This document shows, piece after piece, positions 1-5,638 of a DNA stretch of 5,638 nucleotides (positions within the stretch are counted from its first letter, which is position 1; each line of letters starts with the position of its first letter). The stretch lies in assembly GCA_028275245.1 (NCBI GenBank), contig JAPWVA010000097.1:1-5638 (forward strand), written 5' to 3'. This stretch comes from Actinomycetota bacterium (GTDB taxonomy: Bacteria; Actinomycetota; Geothermincolia; Geothermincolales; RBG-13-55-18). A program made the position numbers and the translations under genes. The notes under the pieces were generated by a model. The model saw only the letters and a list, made by a program, of their open reading frames with translations. It made no database searches and had not been told where the DNA came from.

Positions 1-2
1 AG

Positions 3-1184
3 GAGATGACCCGGGTGGCCACCCGGATGGTGGGCGGGTGCATCGCCCGTTGCATGGGCATCGACGCCATGAACGCACTCTCCGTGATCACCTACCAGTG
101 TGACCAGGTCCACGGCACCGAATACCACCAGCGCTGGCTGGAGTACCTCAAGTACTGGCAGGCCAACGACATAGTGGGTTGTTGCGCCCAGTCGGACGTC
201 AAGGGCCACCGCAAGCGCCGACCCCACGAGCAATCCGACCCCGACCTCTACCTGCGGGTGGTGGAGAAGAGGAAGGACGGGATCGTGGTGAGGGGCGCCA
301 AGGCCCACAACTCCTTCGCCCCCCTGGCCGACGAGATCATCGCCATCCCCACCCGTTTCCTCACCCCCGAGGAGAAGGACTGGGCCGTTGCCTTCGCCGT
401 CCCCGGTGACCACCCCGGGGTTAAGCTGGTATGCCGGGGGGCCAAGTACCGGGACCGGGTCCCCGAGCTGGCCAGCCCCCTCTCCGGCAAGGGCGAGATC
501 GAATCCCTCACCATCTTCGACGACGTTTTCGTCCCCTGGGAAAGGGTGTTCCTCTGCGGGGAGACGGAGTTCGGCGGCCAGCTGGCGCTGCTCTTCGCCC
601 TTTACCACCGCCACTCCTACACTGGATGTAAGCCCGGGATGACCGACATCATCATGGGCACCGCCGCCCTGGTGGCGGAGTACAACGGCATCGAGCGGGA
701 GAGCCACGTGCGTCATAAGCTGGCCGAGCTCATCAGCGTGGCAGAGCTGGTATATGGGTGCGGCATCGCGGCGGCCGTGAAGTCCTCCAAGGCCCCCTCG
801 GGCACCCAGGTCCCCGACGTGGTCTTCTGCAACGTGGCTCGTAAGCACGCCGGGGTCAACCTGTACCATGAATACGACATCCTGGCTGACCTGGCCGGCG
901 GTCTCCCTGCCACCCTCCCCTACAGCGAGGAAGTGGTGAGCCCCGAGGTGGGGGAGCTGGTGAAGAAGTACTTGAAGAGGGCGGATCACGTGAGCCCGGA
1001 GAACGTCTACAAGTGCTTCGCCTGGATTAGCGATTTGGCCTGCTCCTCCATGGCCGGTGTGATGCAGTACGCCGGCGTGCACGGCGGCGGTTCCCCGGTG
1101 ATGGAGGACATAGCCATCCTGGGGACCTATGACATCGAGGAGAAGAAGAGGTACGCCAAGTTCCTGGCCGGGATACAGGACTGA
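3..1184 (+). CDS. 4-hydroxybutyryl-CoA dehydratase / vinylacetyl-CoA isomerase family protein, 5'-truncated by window edge
   Basis: This cytosolic flavin/4Fe-4S enzyme belongs to the AbfD family (HpaB-like acyl-CoA dehydrogenase fold). The family converts 4-hydroxybutyryl-CoA to crotonyl-CoA and isomerises vinylacetyl-CoA. The frame is open through the left edge and AbfD is about 490 residues, so roughly 87 N-terminal residues are missing. The ATG at 6 is therefore probably internal; the AGGAG before it abuts it with no spacer. Counting from that Met, C12 and C16 (GCIARC) and H201 and C208 (HRHSYTGC) match the cluster ligands C99, C103, H292 and C299 of the Clostridium aminobutyricum enzyme in both order and spacing. 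E166, Y205 and K209 match its E257, Y296 and K300. The stretches DGIVVRGAKAH and FCNVARKHAGVNLYHE are family hallmarks. By alignment from memory, the position of catalytic E455 is Ala here (A356). Family membership is firm, but the exact substrate is less certain. It is convergent with the downstream kinase. Confidence 0.9.
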   Translation, partial: EMTRVATRMVGGCIARCMGIDAMNALSVITYQCDQVHGTEYHQRWLEYLKYWQANDIVGCCAQSDVKGHRKRRPHEQSDPDLYLRVVEKRKDGIVVRGAKAHNSFAPLADEIIAIPTRFLTPEEKDWAVAFAVPGDHPGVKLVCRGAKYRDRVPELASPLSGKGEIESLTIFDDVFVPWERVFLCGETEFGGQLALLFALYHRHSYTGCKPGMTDIIMGTAALVAEYNGIERESHVRHKLAELISVAELVYGCGIAAAVKSSKAPSGTQVPDVVFCNVARKHAGVNLYHEYDILADLAGGLPATLPYSEEVVSPEVGELVKKYLKRADHVSPENVYKCFAWISDLACSSMAGVMQYAGVHGGGSPVMEDIAILGTYDIEEKKRYAKFLAGIQD

Positions 1185-1203
1185 GCCCTCCTTGGCGCTG
1201 ACA

Positions 1204-1311
1204 TCCTCGGCGGACCTTCACCCCGAGGAGGCCTCCCGGCGGGAGATCTTCCCCTTTTCCCCGGAGGAGCGGACCGGTTGTAAGCCCCTCGGCCGGTCCC
1301 GGCATACCGGG
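1204..1311. terminator. Cluster of GC-rich hairpins between convergent genes, possible termination region
   Basis: Four stems lie in the gap between the dehydratase stop and the kinase stop. TCCTCGG at 1204-1210 pairs with CCGAGGA at 1223-1229. CTCCC at 1233-1237 pairs with GGGAG at 1241-1245, followed on the plus strand by a pyrimidine-rich ATCTTCCCCTTTTCC. GGACCGG at 1271-1277 pairs with CCGGTCC at 1293-1299 and can be extended by G-T and G-C pairs. CCCGG at 1298-1302 pairs with CCGGG at 1307-1311. The third and fourth share bases and are mutually exclusive. None has a true uninterrupted T tract, so this is a plausible but unproven site for ending both convergent transcripts. In such GC-rich sequence some stems are expected by chance. 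Confidence 0.3.
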
Positions 1312-1371
1312 TCCTCTGGCCGGCAAGGCCTCGGTCGTATGGGAATCCCGGGCTGTGTCCCACCCGTTCCA

Positions 1372-3588
1372 TCAATCCGTCGGGCGGCCCCCATCCTCCG
1401 TATCGCCCAGGGGTAGGGTGAAACGGAAGGCGGTACCACCTCCCTCGCGGGGCTCGCACCATATCCTGCCCCTGTGGGCCTCCACTATGCCCCGGGCTAT
1501 GTAAAGTCCCAGCCCCAAGCCCTTCTTCCCGTTACCCGATTGGTAGAAACGGTCGAACACCCTCTCCCGGTCCTCCTCGGGGATGCCCGGTCCCCGGTCC
1601 AACACCGAGACCAATGCTTCACCGCCCCGCCGGGAAAGGGTCACCGTTATCTCCTCTCCCGGTGGGGAGTACTTGACCGCGTTGTCCAGGAGTATCACCA
1701 GCACCCTGAGCAAGTGGTTGAAGTCCGCCCGGACCTGGCCGGGGTCCTCCTCGACGTCCAGGACTATCTCCCTGCTGAATGCCCTCGCCCCCAGCTCCTC
1801 CCGGGCCCGTTCAAGCAGCTCCACCAGGTTCACTGGCCCTGGCTCCAAAGAAAGCTTCCCCCGTTCTACCCGGGAGGCATCCAACAATTCCTCGACCAGC
1901 TCCACCAGGCTATCGGTGGCCGCATCGATGCTCTCCAAAGCCCCCTCCCGCGCCTCCCGGTCCATCCTCTCCCAAGCCCTCTTCAGAGTGTAGGAATAGC
2001 CCTTGAGCAGGGTGGCCGGGTGCCTCAGCTCGTGGGCGGCCATGCTCACGAAGTCCTTGAGTTCCTGGGCCCTGCGGCGCAGCTCCCTCTCGTACTCCTT
2101 CTTCTCGGTGATGTCCACCACCGAGAGAACGCTCTCCTCCCTGCCCGGGAGCATGCTCACCGTGACCATCGCCTCCAGGGTACGGCCGGATCGGTGGCGG
2201 ACCTTGGCCTCATACCGGAAAGGGGTGGGCAGTTCATTCCTCAGTATCCTCAGGGAATAATCCTTGGCCCTCTCCACCTCGTCGGGGTGGAGCAGGTCCA
2301 GGTATCGCATCCTCCCCACCACCTCGGCCCGTGGGTAACCGAAGAGCCTCTCCGCCTCCGTGTTGATGTCGGTGATCAACCCGTCCCGGCGCACCAGATA
2401 CATGGCGGTCCCGGTGGACTCGAAGATCGTCCTGTATCTGGCCTCGCTTTCCCGCACGACCTCCTCCATGCGCTTCATGTCGGTGACATCGATGAAGGAG
2501 GCCACTCCGCCCACTCCCGGAAGGGAATTGGCGAAGCAGACGAGGTGCTTCACGGAACCGTCCCTGGCCAGCCCCCTGGCCTCGTAGCGCTGGGGACAGG
2601 AAAGCTCCCCGGCGGCGAGCTTCCTGCTTATCTCCTTGACCCGGGGCAGGTCCTCTCCCATGATAAAATCCATGTAACGCCTTTTCCCCACCAACTCGTC
2701 CCGGGAGTAGCCGAAGAGCTCCCCCACTATGGGATTGGCCTCCAGGATGGTTCCCCTTTCGTCCACCAGGATGATGGCGGTCCCGGAAGTCTCGAAAACC
2801 GCCCGGTACCTCTCCTCGCTCCGACGTAGCTCCTCCTCGGCCCGCTTGCGCTCTTCCACGTCCCTGACTACGGCGAGCACCCGCTCCTCCCCCGCGACCT
2901 TCGCCCTTTTCAGGTTGACCTCCACCCAGAAAAGGGAGCCATCCTTCCGCCTCGCCCGCCACTCGAATAACTGGGGCTGCCCCGCCGCTGCCCTCCGCAC
3001 CAGCTCCACCGCGTGTTCCTGGTCGTAAGGAGGCTCCCCAGAGCTCAGGTCCTCCACCGTGAGGTCCAGCGCCTCCTCGCGGGTATAGCCGTACATCTCC
3101 TCGAACTTCCGGTTGACGTGGAGTATGGCCCCGCTCTGGATATCGTGGACGAAGATGGCGTCGTTGGCGGCGTCGAAGATCTCCCGGTAGGCCTCATACC
3201 TCGAGAGTTCTAAGCTCGCCTCCTCGAGTTCCTCCCGGCACCCGGTCACATCGCAGGATATAAGGAGCCAGCCTTTACCTTCCCATATGGGGGTGAGGGT
3301 GAGCTGGTGATGCAGGAGCTCTCCTTTCCCGGCGAGGAACCTGGCCTCACCCTTCCAGCGGACTCCCGCTGAGAGGACCTCCGCCAGGGTCTTGTGGTCC
3401 CCCTCGGACAAAAGCCCGTTGAGGGGCCTCCCCTCCAGGGCCTCGGGGGACATCCCCAGGTGCTCCCGGCAGGAGGAGGCTACGTAGAGGATCCTCCCCT
3501 CGCCGTCCAGGATCATCCCCAAGCCGGGAAGGTTCTCCAGTAGACTTCTCTCCAAATCCTGATCCATTCCCGTGCGTCCACGCCCCAT
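1372..3588 (-). CDS. Soluble multi-PAS sensor histidine kinase (PAS-PAS-PAS-PAS-HisKA-HATPase_c)
   Basis: This 738-residue kinase senses a signal through PAS domains, autophosphorylates on histidine and would pass the phosphate to a response regulator. I see no membrane segment or signal peptide, so it should be cytosolic. PAS domains lie at about residues 10-115, 131-245, 256-372 and 380-495, the last three with typical FGY/YGYTRE motifs. The dimerisation/phosphotransfer domain spans about 505-575, with the H box AAHELRHP and acceptor H519. The ATPase domain follows: N box LLDNAVKYS (N636), G1 DRGPGIP (664-670), F box FDRFY (678-682) and G2 GLGLGLYIA (690-698). The catalytic core is thus complete. 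Start: ATG at 3588 is the longest option with a Met. A second Met at codon 8 (3567) is possible, and neither has a clear Shine-Dalgarno. The frame is open upstream to a TAA at 3655-3657 without another ATG, GTG or TTG. No receiver domain or response regulator gene is in the window, so it is an orphan here. The ligand is unknown. Confidence 0.95.
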   Translation of the reverse strand: MGRGRTGMDQDLERSLLENLPGLGMILDGEGRILYVASSCREHLGMSPEALEGRPLNGLLSEGDHKTLAEVLSAGVRWKGEARFLAGKGELLHHQLTLTPIWEGKGWLLISCDVTGCREELEEASLELSRYEAYREIFDAANDAIFVHDIQSGAILHVNRKFEEMYGYTREEALDLTVEDLSSGEPPYDQEHAVELVRRAAAGQPQLFEWRARRKDGSLFWVEVNLKRAKVAGEERVLAVVRDVEERKRAEEELRRSEERYRAVFETSGTAIILVDERGTILEANPIVGELFGYSRDELVGKRRYMDFIMGEDLPRVKEISRKLAAGELSCPQRYEARGLARDGSVKHLVCFANSLPGVGGVASFIDVTDMKRMEEVVRESEARYRTIFESTGTAMYLVRRDGLITDINTEAERLFGYPRAEVVGRMRYLDLLHPDEVERAKDYSLRILRNELPTPFRYEAKVRHRSGRTLEAMVTVSMLPGREESVLSVVDITEKKEYERELRRRAQELKDFVSMAAHELRHPATLLKGYSYTLKRAWERMDREAREGALESIDAATDSLVELVEELLDASRVERGKLSLEPGPVNLVELLERAREELGARAFSREIVLDVEEDPGQVRADFNHLLRVLVILLDNAVKYSPPGEEITVTLSRRGGEALVSVLDRGPGIPEEDRERVFDRFYQSGNGKKGLGLGLYIARGIVEAHRGRIWCEPREGGGTAFRFTLPLGDTEDGGRPTD

Positions 3589-3792
3589 CCCTTGAGCCCG
3601 GGCCTCTTCAGACTCCGGCGCGCCTTGTCTCCCGGAGGTCCCGCTCGGGCATCCTTACTGGTCATCCCGCCCCTTGGGATCGTCCCCTTTCCTTTATCGT
3701 TAATTTCCGGAGGATGTTTATAACCCTAAGGGATAATCCCGTCCGCCATCCCCGCGCTTCCCGTCCGACGGAAACGTCCAGGCTGCCCAGGT

Positions 3793-3812
3793 CCTGTCCT
3801 TTTTTTTACAGG
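3793..3812 (+). repeat. T8 run flanked by CCTGT/ACAGG inverted repeat
   Basis: CCTGT at 3793-3797 and ACAGG at 3808-3812 can pair around a ten-base loop, CC plus eight T residues. This is the longest homopolymer in the window. A T run after GC-rich sequence recalls an intrinsic terminator, but the Ts lie in the loop and no strong stem immediately precedes them. No plus-strand gene lies upstream to be terminated. It could belong to a leader of the downstream genes if transcription starts near 3720-3740. The function is unassigned. Confidence 0.4.
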
Positions 3813-3823
3813 TAAGAGGATAA

Positions 3824-3836
3824 CCCCGTTGCGGGG
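3824..3836. repeat. Compact GC hairpin CCCCG-TTG-CGGGG
   Basis: This is a perfect five-pair stem with a three-base loop in the upstream region of the Cys-protein gene. It lies 11 bases beyond the ACAGG arm of the T8 element. On the plus strand it is not followed by a T tract, so it is not a standard terminator. It may be a leader structure or chance. Confidence 0.35.
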
Positions 3837-3880
3837 GCCGGGAAAATGATCCGGAACGGACCCAGCACAACCGCGGCAGG

Positions 3881-3886
3881 TAAAAT
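3881..3886 (+). promoter_or_regulatory. Possible -10 element TAAAAT
   Basis: TAAAAT matches five of six positions of the bacterial -10 consensus TATAAT. It sits 48 bp before the start of the 82-residue protein. No recognisable -35 hexamer lies 15-19 bp upstream, where the sequence is GC-rich, so any promoter here would be weak, activator-dependent or served by an alternative sigma factor. The 20-bp dyad begins four bases after this element, which would suit repression near the transcription start. Confidence 0.25.
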
Positions 3887-3890
3887 CCAT

Positions 3891-3910
3891 GGTGTAAAGG
3901 CCTTCACACC
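3891..3910. promoter_or_regulatory. 20-bp near-perfect dyad, candidate operator
   Basis: GGTGTAAAGGCCTTCACACC is an inverted repeat with no spacer. Nine of ten base pairs match; the only mismatch is A3896 against C3905. It lies just downstream of a possible -10 element and directly before the ribosome binding sites of the 82-residue protein gene, where a dimeric helix-turn-helix regulator would block transcription. With no loop it is poorly suited to RNA folding, which favours a protein-binding DNA site. The cognate regulator is not in the window. Confidence 0.45.
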
Positions 3911-3911
3911 C

Positions 3912-3927
3912 AGGAGGCTCGGGAGGT
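3912..3927 (+). promoter_or_regulatory. Tandem Shine-Dalgarno sites for the 82-residue protein
   Basis: GGGAGGT at 3921-3927 lies seven bases before the ATG at 3935, an ideal spacing. A second AGGAGG at 3912-3917 lies 17 bases before it. The first decides the start codon and supports this small frame as a real, well-translated gene. The second may be a leftover or standby site. Confidence 0.7.
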
Positions 3928-3934
3928 CTCGGCC

Positions 3935-4183
3935 ATGGCGGAGAGCTCGGGAGGACTCTCCCACCCGCACTTCCTCCAGGTAGCCCGGGAAGTGCTGGAG
4001 GGAAAGAGGGAGCTGGATGACCTGACGTACCGGGAGATGCTCTGCTCCGACTGCCCCTTTTACCACCCCGGGGAGGAGGAGGACCTTGAATGCGGGTGTT
4101 ACCTGCTCCTCCGGGAACTCCTCCGGAGAGGAGGGCTTGACCTGCGCAGGGCGCTTGAGGTCTTGGGTCACCTTCACGAATGA
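3935..4183 (+). CDS. Uncharacterised 82-residue acidic protein with CxxC...CxC motif
   Basis: I do not recognise a family. The protein is short and has no signal peptide or membrane segment. It is helix-prone at both ends, with an acidic middle (GEEEDLE, residues 46-52). Four cysteines form the pattern C37-x2-C40-x12-C53-x-C55 and could bind zinc or an iron-sulfur cluster or serve as modification sites. The C-terminal part is rich in Leu, Arg and Glu and looks like an amphipathic helix. The start is well supported by a strong Shine-Dalgarno. The gene is followed by a radical SAM/SPASM gene with a PqqD-like domain, either 83 bp later or overlapping by ATGA if a longer start is used, so the two are probably co-transcribed. 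It may be a substrate or accessory partner of that enzyme, or an independent metal-binding protein. A classical RiPP precursor would show a leader plus a short core, which is not obvious here. Confidence 0.75.
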   Translation: MAESSGGLSHPHFLQVAREVLEGKRELDDLTYREMLCSDCPFYHPGEEEDLECGCYLLLRELLRRGGLDLRRALEVLGHLHE

Positions 4184-4254
4184 CGGTGCCACGAACACGG
4201 GAGGGACCTTCTCCCTGCCCACCCAGGGACAGGTCTTTCCGCCGGGCGAAAGGC

Positions 4255-4260
4255 AAGGGG
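4255..4260 (+). promoter_or_regulatory. Ribosome binding site deciding the radical SAM start
   Basis: AAGGGG lies six bases before ATG 4267. It supports this start over the in-frame ATG at 4180, which overlaps the upstream stop codon. Confidence 0.5.
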
Positions 4261-4266
4261 TCGCCG

Positions 4267-5442
4267 ATGGAAAAGCATGACATGTTTCCGACCCTGGCGC
4301 CGGGGGTTTCGCTCAAGAGGTTGGAGGAACCCTGCCTCTACCACGCACCCCGGGACGAGCTTTACCGTTTGAGCGAGGAGGCCTTCGGCTTCTTCCTCCG
4401 CTGCGACGGCACAAGTCCGCTCTCCACCCTCGAGGCGGAGGAGGATTTCCTGGAATACTGTCTCTCCGAGGGGCTGCTGGTACCCCATCCCGAACCCCAC
4501 CCGGTCCCTGTCCGCGTGGGGGTCAATGAGAGGCCCTCCTTGCGCTACCTGATGGTGGAGGTGACCTCCCGCTGCAATCTGGCCTGCCTCCACTGCTACC
4601 TGGGAGATCCCCCTTCATCAGACATGGAGCCCCACCTCTTCCACCGGCTGGTGGACGAGTTCGAAGAGATGGGGGGACTGCGCTTCATCGTCACCGGTGG
4701 CGAGCCCCTCCAGCACCCCCGCTGGGAGGAGCTGGTCCCTGCCCTCGAGAGGAGGGATTTCCGCTCCGTCCTGGTGACCAACGGCCTGCTTCTTTCGGGA
4801 CTCTCGGGCGATCTCCTCCCCTTCCACGAGGTCCAGGTATCCCTGGACGGCTTGGAGAAAGGGCACGATCACCTGAGGGGAGAGGGGACATTCCGTCGGG
4901 CCCTGGAGGGATTGGGCCATGCCCTGGAGCTGGGAAAGGACGTATCGGTGGCCACGGTGGTGCACTCCAGGAACCTGGGGGAGCTGGAGGGGCTGGGAAG
5001 GCTGCTCGGAGATATGGGGGTAATGGCCTGGACCCTGGAGTACCCGGTGCCGGAGGGGAGGCTGGCTGAGAACCGGGAGCTGCTTGCCCCGCTGGAGGAA
5101 GCCCTCCCCCTCCTCGAGCTGGGATGGGGGACCGGGCCCCACGAGGCCTCGGGCGAGGAGGGGTGCGGGGCTCACATGGCCTGTGTCACCCCCATGGGAA
5201 CGCTGGTCAAGTGCGGGTACTTCCGGGAAGTGGTCGGCGGTGACGCGGGGGAGGGCTTGAGGGCGGCCTGGAAGGGCCTGCCTCGGACTGGGCCTCCCTC
5301 CGCCTGCCTCGGCTGTCCCGAGCTTCCCTCCTGCGGCGGCGGTTGCCTGTACCGTGGTCTCGCCCTCGGCGGCCCGGGAAGCCCGGATCCCCTAGCCTGC
5401 CGGCAGAGGGGAAGGACCCCTCCGCTACGGGAGGGGGAGTAA
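4267..5442 (+). CDS. Radical SAM/SPASM peptide-maturase-like protein with N-terminal PqqD-like domain
   Basis: This is a 391-residue cytosolic enzyme predicted to cleave S-adenosylmethionine reductively and modify a peptide or protein. Residues 1-75 resemble a PqqD-like RiPP recognition element (LAPGVSLKRLEEP, then DELYRLSEEAFGFF, CDGT, FLEYCLSEGLL). The radical SAM core carries C103-x3-C107-x2-C110 (CNLACLHC) for the SAM-binding cluster, GGEP at 144-147 and an SLDG strand at 192-195. The SPASM domain has a full set: C300-x10-G-x4-C316, then C347-x2-C350-x5-C356-x3-C360, then C378, enough for two auxiliary 4Fe-4S clusters; C306 is an extra cysteine. An in-frame ATG at 4180 would overlap the previous stop (ATGA). 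However, its 29 extra residues are Pro/Arg-rich and unlike the family, so ATG 4267 with its AAGGGG site is preferred. The family includes PqqE, MftC and sactipeptide or sulfatase maturases. The substrate is unknown, and the adjacent 82-residue Cys protein is the nearest candidate. Confidence 0.92.
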   Translation: MEKHDMFPTLAPGVSLKRLEEPCLYHAPRDELYRLSEEAFGFFLRCDGTSPLSTLEAEEDFLEYCLSEGLLVPHPEPHPVPVRVGVNERPSLRYLMVEVTSRCNLACLHCYLGDPPSSDMEPHLFHRLVDEFEEMGGLRFIVTGGEPLQHPRWEELVPALERRDFRSVLVTNGLLLSGLSGDLLPFHEVQVSLDGLEKGHDHLRGEGTFRRALEGLGHALELGKDVSVATVVHSRNLGELEGLGRLLGDMGVMAWTLEYPVPEGRLAENRELLAPLEEALPLLELGWGTGPHEASGEEGCGAHMACVTPMGTLVKCGYFREVVGGDAGEGLRAAWKGLPRTGPPSACLGCPELPSCGGGCLYRGLALGGPGSPDPLACRQRGRTPPLREGE

Positions 5443-5457
5443 GGTCATACCCCCCTC
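5431..5457 (+). terminator. GC-rich stem spanning the radical SAM stop codon, weak terminator candidate
   Basis: GAGGGGG at 5431-5437 pairs perfectly with CCCCCTC at 5451-5457 around a 13-base loop containing the TAA stop. What follows (GCCCCTGTTCG) is not a T tract, so this is at best a Rho-independent-like or Rho-assisted end. It may be coincidence in G- and C-rich sequence. Confidence 0.25.
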
Positions 5458-5588
5458 GCCCCTGTTCGAAAGCACCCAGCCCACACCCCCCTCCCCGGTG
5501 TAAGGCCGAGAATCCAGCCATGCCGCCAGCCTGAATAGCGCGGCAATCCACCTTCCCCGTTTCCCCCGGTTATATCCAAGGGACTGGG

Positions 5589-5611
5589 GGCCTTGCCCGG
5601 GCTCGAAGGCC
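5589..5611. repeat. Hairpin GGCCTT...AAGGCC in the right-hand non-coding end
   Basis: GGCCTT (5589-5594) and AAGGCC (5606-5611) form a six-pair stem around an 11-base loop containing the palindrome GCCCGGGC. A pyrimidine-rich stretch (ACTCCCTCTTCCTCG) follows shortly after on the plus strand. The stretch 5443-5638 otherwise shows no convincing gene: frames are short with no recognisable product, and no tRNA cloverleaf could be drawn. The hairpin may be a terminator for the radical SAM unit. Confidence 0.3.
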
Positions 5612-5638
5612 ATCCGAACTCCCTCTTCCTCGTCCCCG

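Larger units (their letters stand above)
3589..3934. promoter_or_regulatory. Divergent intergenic region between kinase and Cys-protein/radical SAM unit
   Basis: This 346-bp stretch carries no convincing gene. It should contain promoters for both the leftward kinase and the rightward small-protein gene. An AT-rich patch at about 3690-3740 stands out from the GC-rich background. It contains TTATAA/TATAAC (3718-3724) and GATAAT (3732-3737), which resemble -10 elements, but I find no well-spaced TTGACA-like -35 on either strand. Short dyads occur: CCCT-A-AGGG (3724-3732), overlapping GGGAT-A-ATCCC (3730-3740), then CCGTC-C-GACGG (3761-3771). Further right are a T8 run (3800-3807), a compact hairpin (3824-3836) and a 20-bp dyad (3891-3910). 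Promoter positions are guesses; the presence of divergent control elements follows from the gene layout. Confidence 0.45.

Noticed and set aside
1..8. AGGAG followed by ATG as a true gene start for the dehydratase
   Set aside because: There is no spacer between AGGAG and ATG, the frame stays open to the window edge, and family members carry about 87 more residues before this point, so the start lies outside the window.
1474..2829. A 451-codon plus-strand open frame opposite the kinase
   Set aside because: It is the antisense shadow of the kinase coding sequence, with His/Pro/Leu-rich, family-less translation typical of high-GC antisense frames. The minus-strand frame has complete PAS, HisKA and ATPase motifs.
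3714..3815. A 33-codon plus-strand leader-peptide-like frame starting just after GGAGG
   Set aside because: The GGAGG abuts the ATG with no spacer, and the predicted peptide shows no run of a regulatory amino acid. Too little supports translation.
3726..4316. A 196-codon minus-strand frame across the intergenic region and the small-protein gene
   Set aside because: The translation is Pro/Gly/Arg-rich with no recognisable domain. It runs antisense to the 82-residue gene, which has a strong ribosome binding site and an ordered Cys motif.
5460..5475. TTCGAA near 5464 resembling a tRNA T-loop
   Set aside because: The flanking bases do not pair as a T stem, and no acceptor, D or anticodon stems can be drawn around it.
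5425..5613. A 62-codon minus-strand frame at the right end
   Set aside because: There is no recognisable product or clear ribosome binding site, and it runs into the end of the radical SAM gene on the opposite strand.

Overview
The window is a high-G+C bacterial chromosome segment. AGG arginine codons are frequent and Shine-Dalgarno-type sites are visible. An AbfD-type 4Fe-4S/FAD dehydratase and a radical SAM enzyme, both oxygen-sensitive families, suggest an anaerobe. The heavy AGG use is compatible with a thermophile, for example an anaerobic actinobacterial or clostridial-like lineage. That placement is an impression from composition and gene content, not a demonstration. No rRNA, tRNA, CRISPR array, insertion sequence or phage gene was found.

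Layout. (1) From the left edge to 1184, plus strand: the 3' four fifths of a gene of the 4-hydroxybutyryl-CoA dehydratase / vinylacetyl-CoA isomerase (AbfD) family. All four iron-sulfur cluster ligands are recognisable. (2) 1185-1371: a short convergent gap with several GC-rich hairpins. (3) 3588-1372, minus strand: a soluble 738-residue sensor histidine kinase with four PAS domains in series; domains 3 and 4 look like a tandem duplication. (4) 3589-3934: a 346-bp divergent intergenic region. It holds an AT-rich promoter-like patch, a T8 run, a compact hairpin and a 20-bp near-perfect dyad just before a strong ribosome binding site. (5) 3935-4183, plus: an unrecognised 82-residue acidic protein with a C-x2-C...C-x-C motif. 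(6) 4267-5442, plus: a radical SAM protein with an N-terminal PqqD-like domain (a RiPP recognition element) and a complete C-terminal SPASM domain. (7) 5443-5638: no convincing gene.

How they may work together. The 82-residue protein and the radical SAM/SPASM enzyme look like a two-gene unit. The enzyme has the architecture of a peptide-modifying maturase, so the small Cys-containing protein is a candidate substrate or partner; this is an inference from adjacency. The kinase is divergent from that pair and has no response regulator in the window. Whether it controls the pair is unknown, but the shared intergenic region contains an operator-like dyad. The dehydratase gene is convergent with the kinase and probably belongs to an acyl-CoA operon to the left of the window.
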